A stretch of DNA of 64,000 nucleotides from Terana coerulea (lineage: Eukaryota > Basidiomycota > Agaricomycetes > Polyporales > Phanerochaetaceae), in assembly GCA_024811115.1 (NCBI GenBank), contig JAKOGH010000941.1, forward strand, positions 1 through 64,000, written 5' to 3'. How positions within the stretch are numbered: position 1 is the first letter of the stretch; each line of letters begins with the position of its first letter. A model generated the notes under the pieces. The model was not told the origin of the DNA. It searched no databases and saw only the letters and a program-made list of their open reading frames with translations. The translations under genes were made by a program, and so were the position numbers. This document shows positions 1 through 10,379 of the stretch, in pieces.

Positions 1-946
1 CTGTGGCCGTGACCGCTCCCAAGCTGGTCTCGTGGTCCATGGCCAACGGCTCACCGCGCCACCTACAAATTCGGCTTACGGCCAGGGTCGGAGTCTTCGT
101 TGGCGGAGTGTCCTGGCCGTAGGTCTCTCTAGATTGAAGTGAGCTGGCTTTCAATGCGGTAGACTGAGAATTGCAGTTCTCACCGGCACAGGACAAAGGC
201 GTCGGAGCACGGCGCTGGTGAAACGGCACATATTCTGCGGAGGCAACGGGCTCAGTCAGTTTGGATGCCGGCAAACGCTTGCTGTGTAAAACATCGGATA
301 CTTGAGACTCGTCTAGACTAGATGTTAGGTCGGTAGCCGGAGACAGAAGGCTGCTTCATGTTCCCGGTCATATTTTGCTCGTAATTGCATGAATGAGAAT
401 TTGTACCTGTAAAATATTAGCGAAGCTAATCCTGCTATCCAGCAATTCGAACAGACGAGGATGAAAGCTTACTTACTATACGATACGCTCCGGCGCACAG
501 CATCACCACCTATTCCGACTTTCGTAAACTGTCATGAGCCACCTTGAAGGGATATATATCGTCTGCGGTCTTAGTAGCCTGCGGAAAGGTCAAGGGTCAA
601 GCGCAAAAGTATATGCGCGTCCGAACGAGACGACGCGCCGCGAACACTAGTGCTGATGCTGCGCTTGGATGACACGTTCAGCGGACTCCCGGCGACAGCT
701 CCGCGCGGCGTCCGCACACCCTAGTCCAATTCGGCACGTTGACATTAAGGAGTGTAGGCCAGCACACGCCGTAGCGCGGTGCCCAGGCCGTGATGCGAGC
801 GAGTATACGGTTTGCACTGCTAAGAATATTCAGTTCGTGCATTCAATGAGCGATACAGGCAGTGTTTGAATGGCACCCACCCGTCCTTGGTCCCGCAAAA
901 GACGGCGAGGACACCCGCCCAGCGAGGCGCTGCGACGGAGAGGCCG
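1..946. other. Intergenic, nothing recognised
   Basis: No open frame here has a recognisable domain or joins plausibly to other exons. The end of the stretch is the promoter of the small secreted protein gene that follows. Confidence 0.6.
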
Positions 947-952
947 TATAAA
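947..952 (+). promoter_or_regulatory. TATA box of secreted-protein gene
   Basis: A perfect TATAAA lies 106 bp before the ATG at 1058, a usual distance for a fungal TATA promoter. It supports expression of the short gene downstream. Confidence 0.55.
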
Positions 953-1057
953 GGCTTCGTGTTTTGGCTGGTGGTGGGTTAGCAAAGCAGCTTCGTCTTC
1001 TCTCGCAAAGCCCGAGACTTACTTCTGAACACTTTTCGTCAACCAAACCAGACCAAC

Positions 1058-1410
1058 ATGCAGTTCCTTTCCATTCTCGCTGCCGTCGCCCTGATGACCG
1101 CGAACGTCGCCGCCACCGCGACCTACCACCCTGCACGCCCGGCACGTTGTGAGTGTCCTCTCCCGCCAACCTGCATAGTCACGACACTCACGATCGTTGT
1201 TGTGTGCGTAGCATCTGCGGTCCGGACGACCACTCCATCTGGGAGTGCAACACGGCAAGCCAGTTCGTCGAGATCGGGAGCTGCGGCGTGAGTCCCGTCT
1301 TGCTGCCTACTGCACTAGACCTCGACAGCTGACACAACGTATGATGACGCTTTCTGCAGGCAAACCATTGCATCTACATCGACAACACGCCTTTCTGCGG
1401 GTCCTCCTAG
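1058..1410 (+). CDS. Small cysteine-rich secreted protein, 3 exons
   Basis: Exons 1058-1152, 1212-1287 and 1360-1410 join in phase to give 75 residues. Residues 1 to about 19 (MQFLSILAAVALMTANVAA) form a signal peptide. The mature part carries six cysteines (R-C-D-I-C, W-E-C, G-S-C-G, N-H-C, F-C-G), an even number suited to three disulfides. Intron 2 has a good GTGAGT donor and TGCAG acceptor. Intron 1 needs the weaker donor GA|GTGTCC. The stronger GTGAGT four bases earlier throws the next exon into a frame without cysteines that stops at 1288-1290. No family was recognised; by size and composition it belongs with fungal small secreted, effector-like proteins, so a role outside the cell is inferred. 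Confidence 0.6.
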
Positions 1411-2137
1411 AGGGGATAGCGCGTGGGCGAAGTTGGGAGCCTTGGAATATGGACTACGGACTAGTGTGGACTGCAGATGTCAGTTGCGGACGATGGATCG
1501 GTCGAACAGGACCACCCGCAAAGAATGTATGCAGGATTTTAACATGTGGACTTTGAGGTGCAAGTGATACTGAAGCTAGTGAGCTAACGGCGGGAGGTAT
1601 GAATTTTGAGTGGCGTACTTTGGGCTCAAAGAACTATTGCGACCCCCCTTCCTCCATAAGAGGGTTATGCCCTAATGCGTTACGAAACATCCCGCCCGAT
1701 GACGAGCAAGAGGCGACCCTCGAAAAACCCACTGGCGCCGTATGCGCGACATCCGGTTCCCGTAAATCTTCCGCCCTTGCACCCAGTAACGGTGTAGAAT
1801 AGGCACAGTCTGAAATACGCATTTTATTTGCAGAGTTATATTGTGATTTCGGACCTGAAGCAGAGTCGAAGTAGTTGGACAAATGTGCACGATAGCATTA
1901 CCCGGTGTTGGCGAGGACAAGACAGGTAGTACTAGCTGAAAAACACCTTTAGTATGTTACCATTGTTAAGCTTGTGAACGTACTCCATATCACGGCGCGT
2001 GCTAAAAGCATGCAACATGAATCGCTACACATTTAGCTGACTGCTCTGCAGTGTCGTGGCGGAGGGCCACGGCGTACAACTTAAGGCGTCTCTTTAAGCG
2101 CTTGAGCTGGGGCGATCGTATTTAGCGCTCATAAGGA
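1411..2137. other. Intergenic, nothing recognised
   Basis: No supported gene. Short open frames on both strands overlap one another and have no recognisable motif. Confidence 0.55.
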
Positions 2138-2240
2138 CACGTGATTACACGTGCGCGACGCGCTTTGTTTAACGCCGGGATCTCGCGACGCGTTTTCAAA
2201 CCCGCGTCTCACCCTCCAGCCAGTCTTAAGCTCGAGCCGA
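2138..2240 (+). promoter_or_regulatory. Shared promoter module, copy A
   Basis: Two CACGTG palindromes (2138-2143, 2148-2153) are followed by TTTAACGCC, ACGCGT at 2188-2193 and CTTAAGCTCGAGCCGA at 2225-2240. The same elements in the same order stand upstream of the paralogues at 17803 and 22807. CACGTG is the bHLH E-box, and ACGCGT is the MluI cell-cycle box in ascomycete yeasts. Function here is inferred. Confidence 0.5.
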
Positions 2241-2322
2241 TGCGCTTTACATCCCCATCTCCCTTGCCTCTTCCCACTCTCCTGAATTACTTTCACTCTC
2301 ATACTCTCTCAAAGCTTTATCC

Positions 2323-2897
2323 ATGTCTAACATCGAGCTCATCGCCCCTTTCGCCTTTGTGGCCGACGAGCCCGTGCCCGCCGCTGCCGAGTCCGGCAAG
2401 GTCGCTTCTGGCGTCCGCGCTGCTCTCAACAAGCTCCGCTCTAAATTCTCGTCGCCCAAGATCCAGCGCGAGAAGAAGGTCGGCGCCGCCGCTCACCCGC
2501 CCGCTGTGTTCGTCAAGACCACCCGCAAGGAGCGCGGGCAGGCCGCTCAATGCAACCAGTGCGACATCAACCACGAAGTGCGAGGCGACAGGAAGTTCGG
2601 CAGCAACGTCAAGCGATCTGTAAAGAGGAAGCTTATGCGGGTGTTCAATGACCGTGTCTGCGTACACAACATCAAGGTACGTATCCCGCACATTTACTTA
2701 CTAGCTTGTTCTGACAAGTTATCTAGCTCGGCATTGAGATTGAGATTGATATCGAGTCCGACGCTGTTTACTCCTTGGCAGAGGCACTGAAGATCAAGAC
2801 AGCACTGGACGTCGACGACGGGTCTCCGACTTACATTCTCACTCTCGCCCGGAGCCCCTCCCTGACCTCAATGATTTCATCAGAAATCTCTGGCTAG
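2323..2897 (+). CDS. Uncharacterised basic protein, paralogue A
   Basis: Exons 2323-2676 and 2727-2897 join in phase 0 (GTACGT donor, CTAG acceptor) to give 174 residues. The family is defined by comparison within the window. An N-terminal segment with KLRSKFSSPK (about residues 37-46) leads to KTTRKERGQAAQCNQCD and SVKRK, and an acidic start of exon 2 (IEIEIDIESDAVY) ends in SMISSEISG. Copy B at 17154-17803 matches over its whole length, and the last exon is 171 nt in both. Copy C shares the N-terminal exon. Compared with B, this gene lacks one intron and a few serines after VF. No known domain was recognised; the many Lys/Arg would suit a nuclear or nucleic-acid-binding protein, but that is only a guess. 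Confidence 0.65.
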
Positions 2898-3880
2898 CTG
2901 GCGCTCTCGGCTGTCTCTCAAACCCGGCCTTCAAGGCCTCAGAATCTGCCTATGGCAACACCCGCCTTGGCTCACCCTCTGGACTCTGCGCCACATTGCA
3001 TCTGTGGACGCGCTCCAGCCCAGCTCTATGCCGTTTCGGACGACCTTGCAACATCAAGTCTCCGGCTTCTCTCGCCTGCGCCGCATCGCATCTGTGGTCG
3101 CTCTCTCGTCCGTTTCTACGTACCCCTGGAATATCTCTCGGCTTCAAGTTCAAGTCTTATCTCTCAGGTCTCAAGTCTCCGGCTCCTCTCGTCTGCGCCG
3201 CTTGCATTGTGTGGTCGCACCTCAGCCTATCGCAACTCTCAGTCCAGCACTGAACCCTACTCTCAAGCCGCCTACCGCTTGGGATTCTATCCACCTACGT
3301 GAACATTGGCCTACCTCTATCAGACTACCCAACCCGTACGATTCAACCGATGCCACCTTTGATGACATGGCCATCTTCAGCTTTGTGGGCGAGAGAACTG
3401 GAGCCGCCATCGGCCCGTCCCTCCACACTGCTGCCATATGGTCTACATGATGGCCCGGGTCGAACAAGGTGAGTACTGTGCGCGTGACCATTCTTGATGA
3501 TGACTGACAATATGTCTTGCAGATACTGGATATCTACGGAACATCAACATATCTATCTCGCTATCACTTACTCGCAGGTCGAGTCAGGTACGTCTTCCGC
3601 AGTGTTTCATCTCCGTTGATACCAATCTAACCCTCCTGCAGCCAGCTATTTGCTCTGGAGCAATGGCCGTCCAACACTGCATCCCCTCACGCACTGCGCA
3701 TCATATCCCTCTACGCCCATTTGGAGCCACGCACAACCCGCTAATTGCGGCGTCCAGGCTGAAGTTGTCAGATCAATGTATAACCATGTAGCAATTCTTT
3801 ATCTTTTCTTTTTGTTTGTCTTTTTATCTACTGTACGCAATAAATCATTCATTCTCCGTCACCTGCTCTGGACTCGAACA
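2898..3880 (+). pseudogene. Degenerate 3' tail of family, repeated LRRIA motif
   Basis: Downstream of the stop, a degenerate repeat encodes variants of L-R-R/H-I/L-A/H-x-V-V/D-A-x-Q-P, for example SRLRRIASVVAL and SRLRRLHCVVAPQP. An open stretch near 3330-3450 (PNPYDSTDATFDDM) matches NPYDPPDAKFDDM in copy B at about 16190-16240 on the minus strand. The donor GTGAGTAC at about 3470 and the acceptor CTTGCAG at about 3523 are also conserved between copies. It may be the eroded remainder of a longer ancestral gene or a long 3' UTR. No intact reading frame links it to the gene before it. Confidence 0.45.
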
Positions 3881-4120
3881 AACAGAAAATGACATTGAGT
3901 TGAGTCGGCAGCTGCAGGCTGCTCGAGCTTTGTTTATGGATGTTAGGATTCCAAGCGTCCGCCTTCCTTTCTCGACCTTTCTCTCTCGACCTGTATTTTC
4001 ATCGCAACTCCCCGTCTCACGCACGCTCCGCAACTCTCGCACAGCGGCTCGCTTGGCTGTCCTGCGATTGCAGAATAACCTTCTCTCCACTCACTGCGGA
4101 AGATGGCTTGGTGTGAGTTC

Positions 4121-5380
4121 TGAGGCGGCTGTGATGATCGCGAGCAAGCACGGCTCGCAGCGCCATGCCCCTTTAGCGAAAACACTCAACGCTTTGTCAT
4201 ACACTACGGAAACAACATGTTTGCGCAGAGCCGCGCACGCTCAGACGCATATCGACAGCTGCAGAGGGCAAGAATAGAGTAGAGAAAGGCGGAGCAGGAG
4301 TGGTCGGCGGCGCGTGCTTGTTCTGCTGGTGCGTTGGATTGCGCTCTGAGTCTTGCCTATTTGTGTTGACGTTGTAGAAAGCAAGCTCATGCTGCGCTCG
4401 CGCAATGGAAGCCTTTCCCCCTGGGGACGGATAGCATTCGCGAATTTCGACAACGTTAACATCAAGCCCGATTTGGGGTGATATTGAGTAGTCTTCTGTC
4501 GAACGCCGAGTAGCTGGAAGGTCGTCACTATCTCGACGAACTACCAGCTTGCGCCGGGCCTGCACATGCGGCGGCCGTAGGAACTGCAAAGGGTTGATGA
4601 GAAGCTAAAGCGGACCACAACGGACGACACAAGACAGGTGCGTGCCGAAAATTCTATTGCGTGTTCCAAATTTCAACAATCTACTCCAGTACAGAGCTGT
4701 CGAGGTCTATATCAAGCACGTACTGGTCCCTTAACTAGAGCTCACGACCAGCAGGACCATTTCACGACCGATTCATGCGCAACAGCCCGCATATACGGAC
4801 CATGCCACACGGAAGCGTGCCGCAGTGGTCCATTTCGCCCATGCAAACCGATGCTGAATCCAAACACGCCCATGCTCACCTCGCACAGTCCACTCCACTC
4901 GCGCTCGCGCTCCCATCCGGCTCCTCGCATGCATCTACGAGCTACGCGCCGTCACACACCGCGTCGCATGACTCTCTCCCTTTTCACACGAGGCGGACAA
5001 AGGGCCCGTACACCTCGCTGCGCGTATTGGCGCGCCACTACGCTCGCCGCGCTACTCCTCTAGGCGACGGTCGCAGTGTTACCGCGCATCCCGCTCATCC
5101 ACGCTTTCCTTGCCCACCTCGTGTCCGTCCCCCGTATCCACGGATGTACAGTGCAGACGGTTCTGGCTCACACCAGCTGTATCCACGTCGACACCAGTCG
5201 CGACTCGTTTAACTTGGGCGACACTTCACCAGGTCGATAGACGTGAATCAATCCATTACGCTTGGAGCAGTGGCCGACACTGAGGTGTATAAACGCGCGT
5301 AACGCAGAACGCACGCTCTGCAGCACCTACATTCACATGAATGTCGCGCCCAGGCTACCGCATACGCATTATTCCATGAG
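4121..5380. other. Intergenic, nothing recognised
   Basis: Only short overlapping frames without motifs, no convincing intron-exon chain, and no repeat shared with the rest of the window. Confidence 0.5.
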
Positions 5381-5491
5381 CCTGACCGACAGATGTTTCA
5401 AGAGAAGTTCCGCGACTGGCACGAGGAGGCGTATATCCCGATGCTATCGCACATTCCGGGGTGCAAGTCAGCAAAGTCGCATTGGCGCTAA
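5381..5491 (+). pseudogene. Remnant of an EthD-like barrel protein
   Basis: An in-frame stretch of 36 codons ending in TAA contains QMFQEKFRDWHEEAYIPML followed by SHIPGCKS. This resembles the helix signature of the complete gene just downstream (EFTDWYDNEHVPLL and LLDAWYDGEHLPML). No start, promoter or rest of the domain can be found, so it is read as a decayed tandem copy. Confidence 0.5.
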
Positions 5492-5783
5492 AATGCCTTC
5501 GTCAGCACAGTCTTGTAGTTCTCTCCGTCCCGTCGGTGCTGCTAGCACTTGTCAGGACCGGTCAGTGTTTCTAGTGTGGCAATGCCTAACTGTCTTTCTG
5601 AAACGTTCGTCAGCTTCGTGGAGTCGACGACTGTCACCCCGCGTACTTGTGGTTATCAACGGAAATCAAGGGGATTCAACTTCAATTGGGGCACACATTC
5701 TTATCAACATCTCAACCGATCTATGGATGAATAATATCACACGCACCTCGGTGTTACATGATCGATGATACTTCCCTCCGGCG

Positions 5784-5790
5784 TATATAA
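5784..5790 (+). promoter_or_regulatory. TATA box of EthD-like gene
   Basis: TATATAA lies 68 bp before the ATG at 5858. It supports that start over the in-frame ATG at 5765, which is upstream of the TATA box. Confidence 0.55.
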
Positions 5791-5857
5791 GGTGTCCACA
5801 AGACTTTACTTTCATCGTTCAGCACTACTGGACACAGCACCGCGCACGCACAACACT

Positions 5858-6556
5858 ATGGCGCCCCCAGGCTACCTCCTCGTTTTGTCCGACCACGGCT
5901 CCGGCGTCCCCGAGGCCGAGTTCACGGACTGGTACGACAACGAGCACGTCCCGCTCCTCCTCGGCATATCCACCTTCACCAGCTGGCTGCGTCTGCGCGC
6001 CGCCGACCACGCGGCGCCCGTGTGGGCGGCGGCCTACGGCCTCACGTCCGTCGCGGACACGCGCGCACCGCCGTTCACCACCATCGCGGACATCGCGAGC
6101 CCGCGTGAGGCGGCGCTGTTCAAGCGGCTGGGCTTCATGGAGCGACGCGTGTATGAGCGCTGGGAGGGTCCGCGCCCCGCGCCGTCTGCGTTGCTTGACG
6201 CGAGCGGGAAGCCACCGCGCTTCACGGTGTTCGTCTCGTACGACGTACAGCCCGGGCGCGAAGCGCTTCTCGACGCGTGGTACGACGGCGAGCACCTCCC
6301 GATGCTGGCAAAGCTCGAAGGATGGGTCCGCAGCACGCGATACGTCCTGAAGGACTGGCAGCGCGCCGGGAAGGAGGTGAAGGGGGACGAGCCGGATCCC
6401 GAGCGGTTCCTCGCGGTGCACGAGTTGGAGGACTTGCATGCGTTCACGAGCGCGGAGGAGCAGAAGGTCTGGGAGACACCGTTGAAGGCAGAACTAGACA
6501 AGGTGGTGGTGAGGAGCGTGAGGGTCTTTGCGTACCACAAGCACTGGGAGAAGTAG
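5858..6556 (+). CDS. EthD-like dimeric alpha-beta barrel protein
   Basis: A single exon of 232 codons. Two tandem copies of a ferredoxin-like fold are visible. The first has FTDWYDNEHVPLLLGI near residues 24-40 and the second has ALLDAWYDGEHLPMLAKLEGW near residues 137-157. The W-Y-D-x-E-H-x-P motif is typical of the EthD / Dabb-like superfamily, which in agaricomycetes is a common group of intracellular proteins of unknown substrate; some relatives bind or degrade small aromatic or polyketide-like molecules. There is no signal peptide or membrane segment. Third positions are strongly GC-rich, and the gene has its own TATA box. A decayed relative lies 370 bp upstream, suggesting a past local duplication. 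Confidence 0.75.
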   Translation: MAPPGYLLVLSDHGSGVPEAEFTDWYDNEHVPLLLGISTFTSWLRLRAADHAAPVWAAAYGLTSVADTRAPPFTTIADIASPREAALFKRLGFMERRVYERWEGPRPAPSALLDASGKPPRFTVFVSYDVQPGREALLDAWYDGEHLPMLAKLEGWVRSTRYVLKDWQRAGKEVKGDEPDPERFLAVHELEDLHAFTSAEEQKVWETPLKAELDKVVVRSVRVFAYHKHWEK

Positions 6557-7111
6557 CCGGCATGGACCTCACGCGAACCGCGTTCACAACAGGGGTGTGA
6601 ATGCTATTCCTGTTCGACATTTCGGTGGCGGTGCTGTAAACTATGCTGTCGGCTGGAACGGAGGTGGCGGCAAGATTCCAAGAGCAGTGATTCTATCAAA
6701 CAAGCATACCATGTACGAGACGCTCGCCCACAGCCATGCTGTTGAGACGTACCGCAGCCGTTGCGTGATGCGTAAGCGATCGTTTGGTATGCATACTGAA
6801 GTCTCTGAATCCGAATTCGACGGAACAGGTGAAAGACAGATTATGATTTATTGTGGTATTACAGTATGGAAGATGTGGTACAACATGAAGAGACGCGGAA
6901 AAGTCGAGAGAGAGTTGGTACATGATATTATACATTGATTCGATAGTCTCCAGCAGGCTACAATTGACGGGTAGTGACCTGACCTAAGCACTGAGCACGC
7001 TCCGCAACATCGCCGACTTCATATCTAGAGTCCGGTACACCTGCATTGTGCCAGTCTTCCCCTCGCCTTGCAGCTGCTCGAGCCACACAGGTATACGCGA
7101 TAACGAGCACC
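6557..7111. other. Intergenic between convergent genes
   Basis: This is the 3' space between the EthD-like gene (plus) and the F-box gene (minus). No gene or repeat was seen. Confidence 0.55.
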
Positions 7112-8575
7112 TCAACGCCCTGCCAGCGCCCGGCACGCCGCGTCGCAGTGCGCAGCCGTGTGCGGCAGACACACGCGCAGCGTCATCGCGCAGCGGTTGC
7201 GTCCGCCGCATGCGCGGGGCTGGCAGAGGCCCACATGCAAGACGTATGCCGGACATCCGCCCCCGTACTCTTGCACCGCCGCCGCCGTCCACTTCATATC
7301 CGGCGCTGCATGCCTGTCGTCCTCGCGCTGTGCACGCTCACGGTCGCTCGCGTACCCCTCGTCCTCCGCCCCCGGTCCCGGTCGTACGCACTGCGCTAAG
7401 GACGCACGCACATCGCGCAAGCGCTCTTCGAGCGCATCAGGCTCAAGCGCCGTGCGCCGCCAGTCGAGGTGCACGCTCTCCACACGCGGTGCGTCGAGGC
7501 CCGCGAGAAGCAGGGCGCATACAGCCACGTCGCCGGCGAGCGACACCGTCTGCAAGCGCGGCAAGTACGCCTTGGCCTTCTCTCCAAGACGCGTCGTGTC
7601 AGGGTTCCGGGGTGTCGCAGCGGGATGCGGCGCGAGGACGTCGTGCAGCACCAGCTGCTCGAGGCGCGGCATCGACGCCAGTGCGGCGCATACCTCTGCA
7701 GCGGACGCGCGCGCAGTGGGCGGGGCGCGGTGCAACGCGAGGCTCTTAAGCCGTGCGAGCACAGGGAGGGAGGACGCAGCCCAGGGGAATGCGTATGTGG
7801 TCAGGGAGAGGTGTTCCAGCGGGAGTGCGCCAGCGCTTGCGTAGCCGGCAGGCGCGCTTTGTGCAGGGTTTGGCGGAGGCGCAAGATGCAATACAGGCAC
7901 GCTGAACCCCGAGTCGCACAGGCCGCTGGGCGTGCTCAGCTCGAGCACTTGGAGCGCCGGCGCGTGCTGTGCGGCCAGCAGCGGGGCGATGCTCTCAAAA
8001 ACCCACCACTTCAGCCGCAGCCGCAGCTCCCTGACCCTCCCCAACTCCTCGCGCAATATCAGCTGCAGGCTCTTCAGCGTCCGCGTCCCGCCGTCCGCGC
8101 CGCCGCCGCCGCCATACAGCGAGAACGGCGAGTAGACGGGCGGCGGTGGCGGAGAGGCGACGCTTAGTGGGACGTGTGCGGAGCGCGCCAAGAAGGCTTG
8201 TATGAGAAGAACGTTTGGCGACAGGGTGATGGTCGACCAGAGGAGCGGCGCGGACAGGGCGATGGCGCGCCAGTGGGAGCAAACATGCGTCACGCGCAGC
8301 CAGCTGTATGGGCCCTCTGCGCGTGCGCACGTGGGCTTCGGCGCCGCTGGGCGACCGTACAGCGGGTGCGGCGGGACATATAGCGCTTCTTCATGAGGTG
8401 GAGGTGCGGAGAGCCAGGAGGTGCGGCAAGCAGCGGCGTGAAGCTCGAAGATATAGGTGAGGAGCTCGGGAGGCAGGGTCGTTGCGCTTTGAGATTCGAG
8501 TTGCGGATGCGTGGGTATGTTGTGTCCAGGTGTCTCACCGCGCGGCATGACCTCCGTAGATGGGCTGTCAGGCAT
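7112..8575 (-). CDS. F-box protein with leucine-rich C-terminal part
   Basis: A single open frame of 487 codons. An F-box-like module covers roughly residues 34-115: TTLPPELLTYIFELHAA, then YSWLRVTHVCSHWRAIALSA and PLLWSTITLS. This is the usual agaricomycete pattern (LPxEIL...IF, then V...C..WR.iAl..P.LW). The rest has irregular leucine-rich stretches (LRELRLRLKWW, LQVLELST, LPLEHLSLTT, RLEQLVLHDV) like a degenerate LRR solenoid. Known F-box proteins bind Skp1 and present substrates to SCF ubiquitin ligases; the substrate here is unknown. It belongs to segmental copy B, and a stub of the same gene lies at 19084-19371. Confidence 0.8.
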   Translation of the reverse strand: MPDSPSTEVMPRGETPGHNIPTHPQLESQSATTLPPELLTYIFELHAAACRTSWLSAPPPHEEALYVPPHPLYGRPAAPKPTCARAEGPYSWLRVTHVCSHWRAIALSAPLLWSTITLSPNVLLIQAFLARSAHVPLSVASPPPPPVYSPFSLYGGGGGADGGTRTLKSLQLILREELGRVRELRLRLKWWVFESIAPLLAAQHAPALQVLELSTPSGLCDSGFSVPVLHLAPPPNPAQSAPAGYASAGALPLEHLSLTTYAFPWAASSLPVLARLKSLALHRAPPTARASAAEVCAALASMPRLEQLVLHDVLAPHPAATPRNPDTTRLGEKAKAYLPRLQTVSLAGDVAVCALLLAGLDAPRVESVHLDWRRTALEPDALEERLRDVRASLAQCVRPGPGAEDEGYASDRERAQREDDRHAAPDMKWTAAAVQEYGGGCPAYVLHVGLCQPRACGGRNRCAMTLRVCLPHTAAHCDAACRALAGR

Positions 8576-9179
8576 TGCTCCTTGACGGACAATCTGGCTT
8601 AGACGGCTGGTATTTGCTGAAGTGTGGCGGTGAACTGGTCATGGATTGGTCTGGATGGGAACCGTAGGGCAGTATAGCACACGCACCTCTGCGCCGTCTT
8701 ATCCCTTTCAACTGGTCGTCCCCTTCTCCGACTGCTGTGATAACCTACAGCTCCCCAAAGCGGAGTGTTATAGCTCCTCTAAATTGCAACAAGTTGTTGC
8801 AACCGACGAATGCCTGGCACCGCTGCGGATATAGCCTGCTGGGACTCCGCGTCGTGGTCGTGGTTGTAGGTGTGGTCGTAGTCGTAGTCCCTCGTCGTTA
8901 ACACTCCTGTGAAGATGGGAGCACGGCTCTAACTGTGCCTCCTATCCAATACATTCAGCCTCCTTAGACCAGGGGTAGCGAAGGTCCGGGTGTGGATGCC
9001 GGCCTACGCTCGAGCGGTCATGGGACGGCGCAGGCGTCATCGCAGCCCAAGCCAATCATCTTCCGTGGTTTATTGTCGCGGACGTGGTCATGCGGACATG
9101 TATGCGATCTCGAGAATTGCTAGGAGGCGGCCCTGGGATTGCAGGAGGGTCAAGTGAGCGGTCGTGTGAGAGCTGCGGG
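8576..9179 (-). promoter_or_regulatory. F-box upstream region
   Basis: A non-coding leader conserved with 19372-19910. It holds a GTCGTA/GTGGTC simple-sequence stretch at about 8851-8900. No TATA box is visible, whereas the decayed copy C keeps a CTATATAAA. Confidence 0.4.
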
Positions 9180-9192
9180 GAGGGCGTGAGAC
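9180..9192. repeat. Target-site duplication, left
   Basis: GAGGGCGTGAGAC here is repeated exactly at 15513-15525. The homologous unoccupied place in copy C (about 19912-19922) reads GTGTGCGTGAGAC once. Confidence 0.8.
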
Positions 9193-10379
9193 CCCTCCCT
9201 CCTTGACTTCATACCACCACCATCGCCTTAGACGCCCGTGCCGTCTGAGCTCGCTGTCGAGCCACTCACCCTCTACAGTGCCCATTTTCATCTTTTAGAA
9301 GGTCTGTCTTTTATCCAAGTAGTCTACTGATCACTCTTTTCTTGCAGGTTTTTCTCGGTTTCCCCGTCAATGGAGGGTCCCGAGGCTTCTTGCCTGCTCT
9401 GCGGGTGGGCGGCTTCGGGCCTGAATGGCTCTGAGTCTCCCTTTGTAGCTGATGGGCAGCCCAGAGACGTTCGTCGTCGCTGTTGCCCCCATCAGCATAG
9501 TTTTGCCCTCGTGTTGAGAGGGCACTGTTTGCACGGAATAGCAATAAGACCCCCTAGCAGAGATGCGGGGGTTTCCTTGAGCCCGCTGGCAACAGTGGGC
9601 ACAGGGCGGAGTACGGGCGCTTGCGGTCATGCCTAAAAGGCATGGTTGCGATCGCTCGGACAGATCTGGCTCGGAATGCAGGGATGCACACCGGGAGGAA
9701 GTGGTACAAGGTTCAGGCCTGTATGTACAATATAGCGAGATTATTAATTAATTTCGTTGTTTTCAATGTCAGTTTGACCGCTTGTGTTGAACTGAGATGG
9801 GAAATAGGGGCTGCAGAGCGGGCATTTGAGTGCCGGCTATGTGGAACCTGGAATTGGCCGAGCCTCATGGGTTATGGCTTAAAGATAGGGGAAGGTATGC
9901 ATACATACCCTAAGAATAGTGTGAGGAAGGGCAATCAGCTGCTGCTGCTTCCCTTGCACTAAGTTGAGGAGACGTATGAGGAAGGACCCTAGGGATCCCT
10001 CAATACGGTACTCTCCAGTTAGAATACATGAGCACTATACCAACGTGTTCTATGTATAGTAACCAATACGATGCATTTATTTCATCGCCGCCCCCAGACA
10101 CCCAGCCAACCAAATAAAAAGGAGGGCATGGTGTCTAGGGAGAAAGAAAAAAGCGTCCATTAGCGCTTGCAGTTACCGAAATAAGGGTACCCTGAGCAAT
10201 TGGAGTATATCAATTGAGGAAATTAAGGAAGGGGATGAGAAGTCCCCAACCAGTAGTATTCATTCTCTGCCACCTTTCTTGGATGTCGATGCTCTGCGAA
10301 GGCAATACGAGAGAGGGAAGGAAGTGAACAAGACTCGATAGAGTCATCTGAATCAGATTGCGCGGTCAAATCTGATACG

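Larger units (their letters stand above)
2138..4120 (+). repeat. Segmental duplication, copy A
   Basis: Promoter, gene, 3' tail and a spacer (about 3880-4120) all have diverged counterparts in reverse orientation in copy B (18000 down to 15513, continuing at 9192) and copy C (23001 down to 19084). Copy A stops before the F-box gene that follows in B. The spacer includes a shared stretch around GTTAGGATTCCAAGCGTCCG. Confidence 0.7.
7112..9192 (-). repeat. Segmental duplication, copy B, F-box part
   Basis: The F-box gene and about 600 bp upstream match copy C at 19084-19925, for example GGTCATGGATTGGT-like and GTAGGGCAGT-like blocks. The LINE at 9193-15512 separates this part from the rest of copy B. 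Confidence 0.65.

Noticed and set aside
5262..5768. 168-codon plus-strand frame
   Set aside because: Different frame from the EthD remnant it overlaps, with no domain; treated as a shadow.
9370..9636. Cys-rich frame as LINE ORF1 (gag)
   Set aside because: Cysteine spacing does not give a CCHC knuckle and the opposite strand is equally open.
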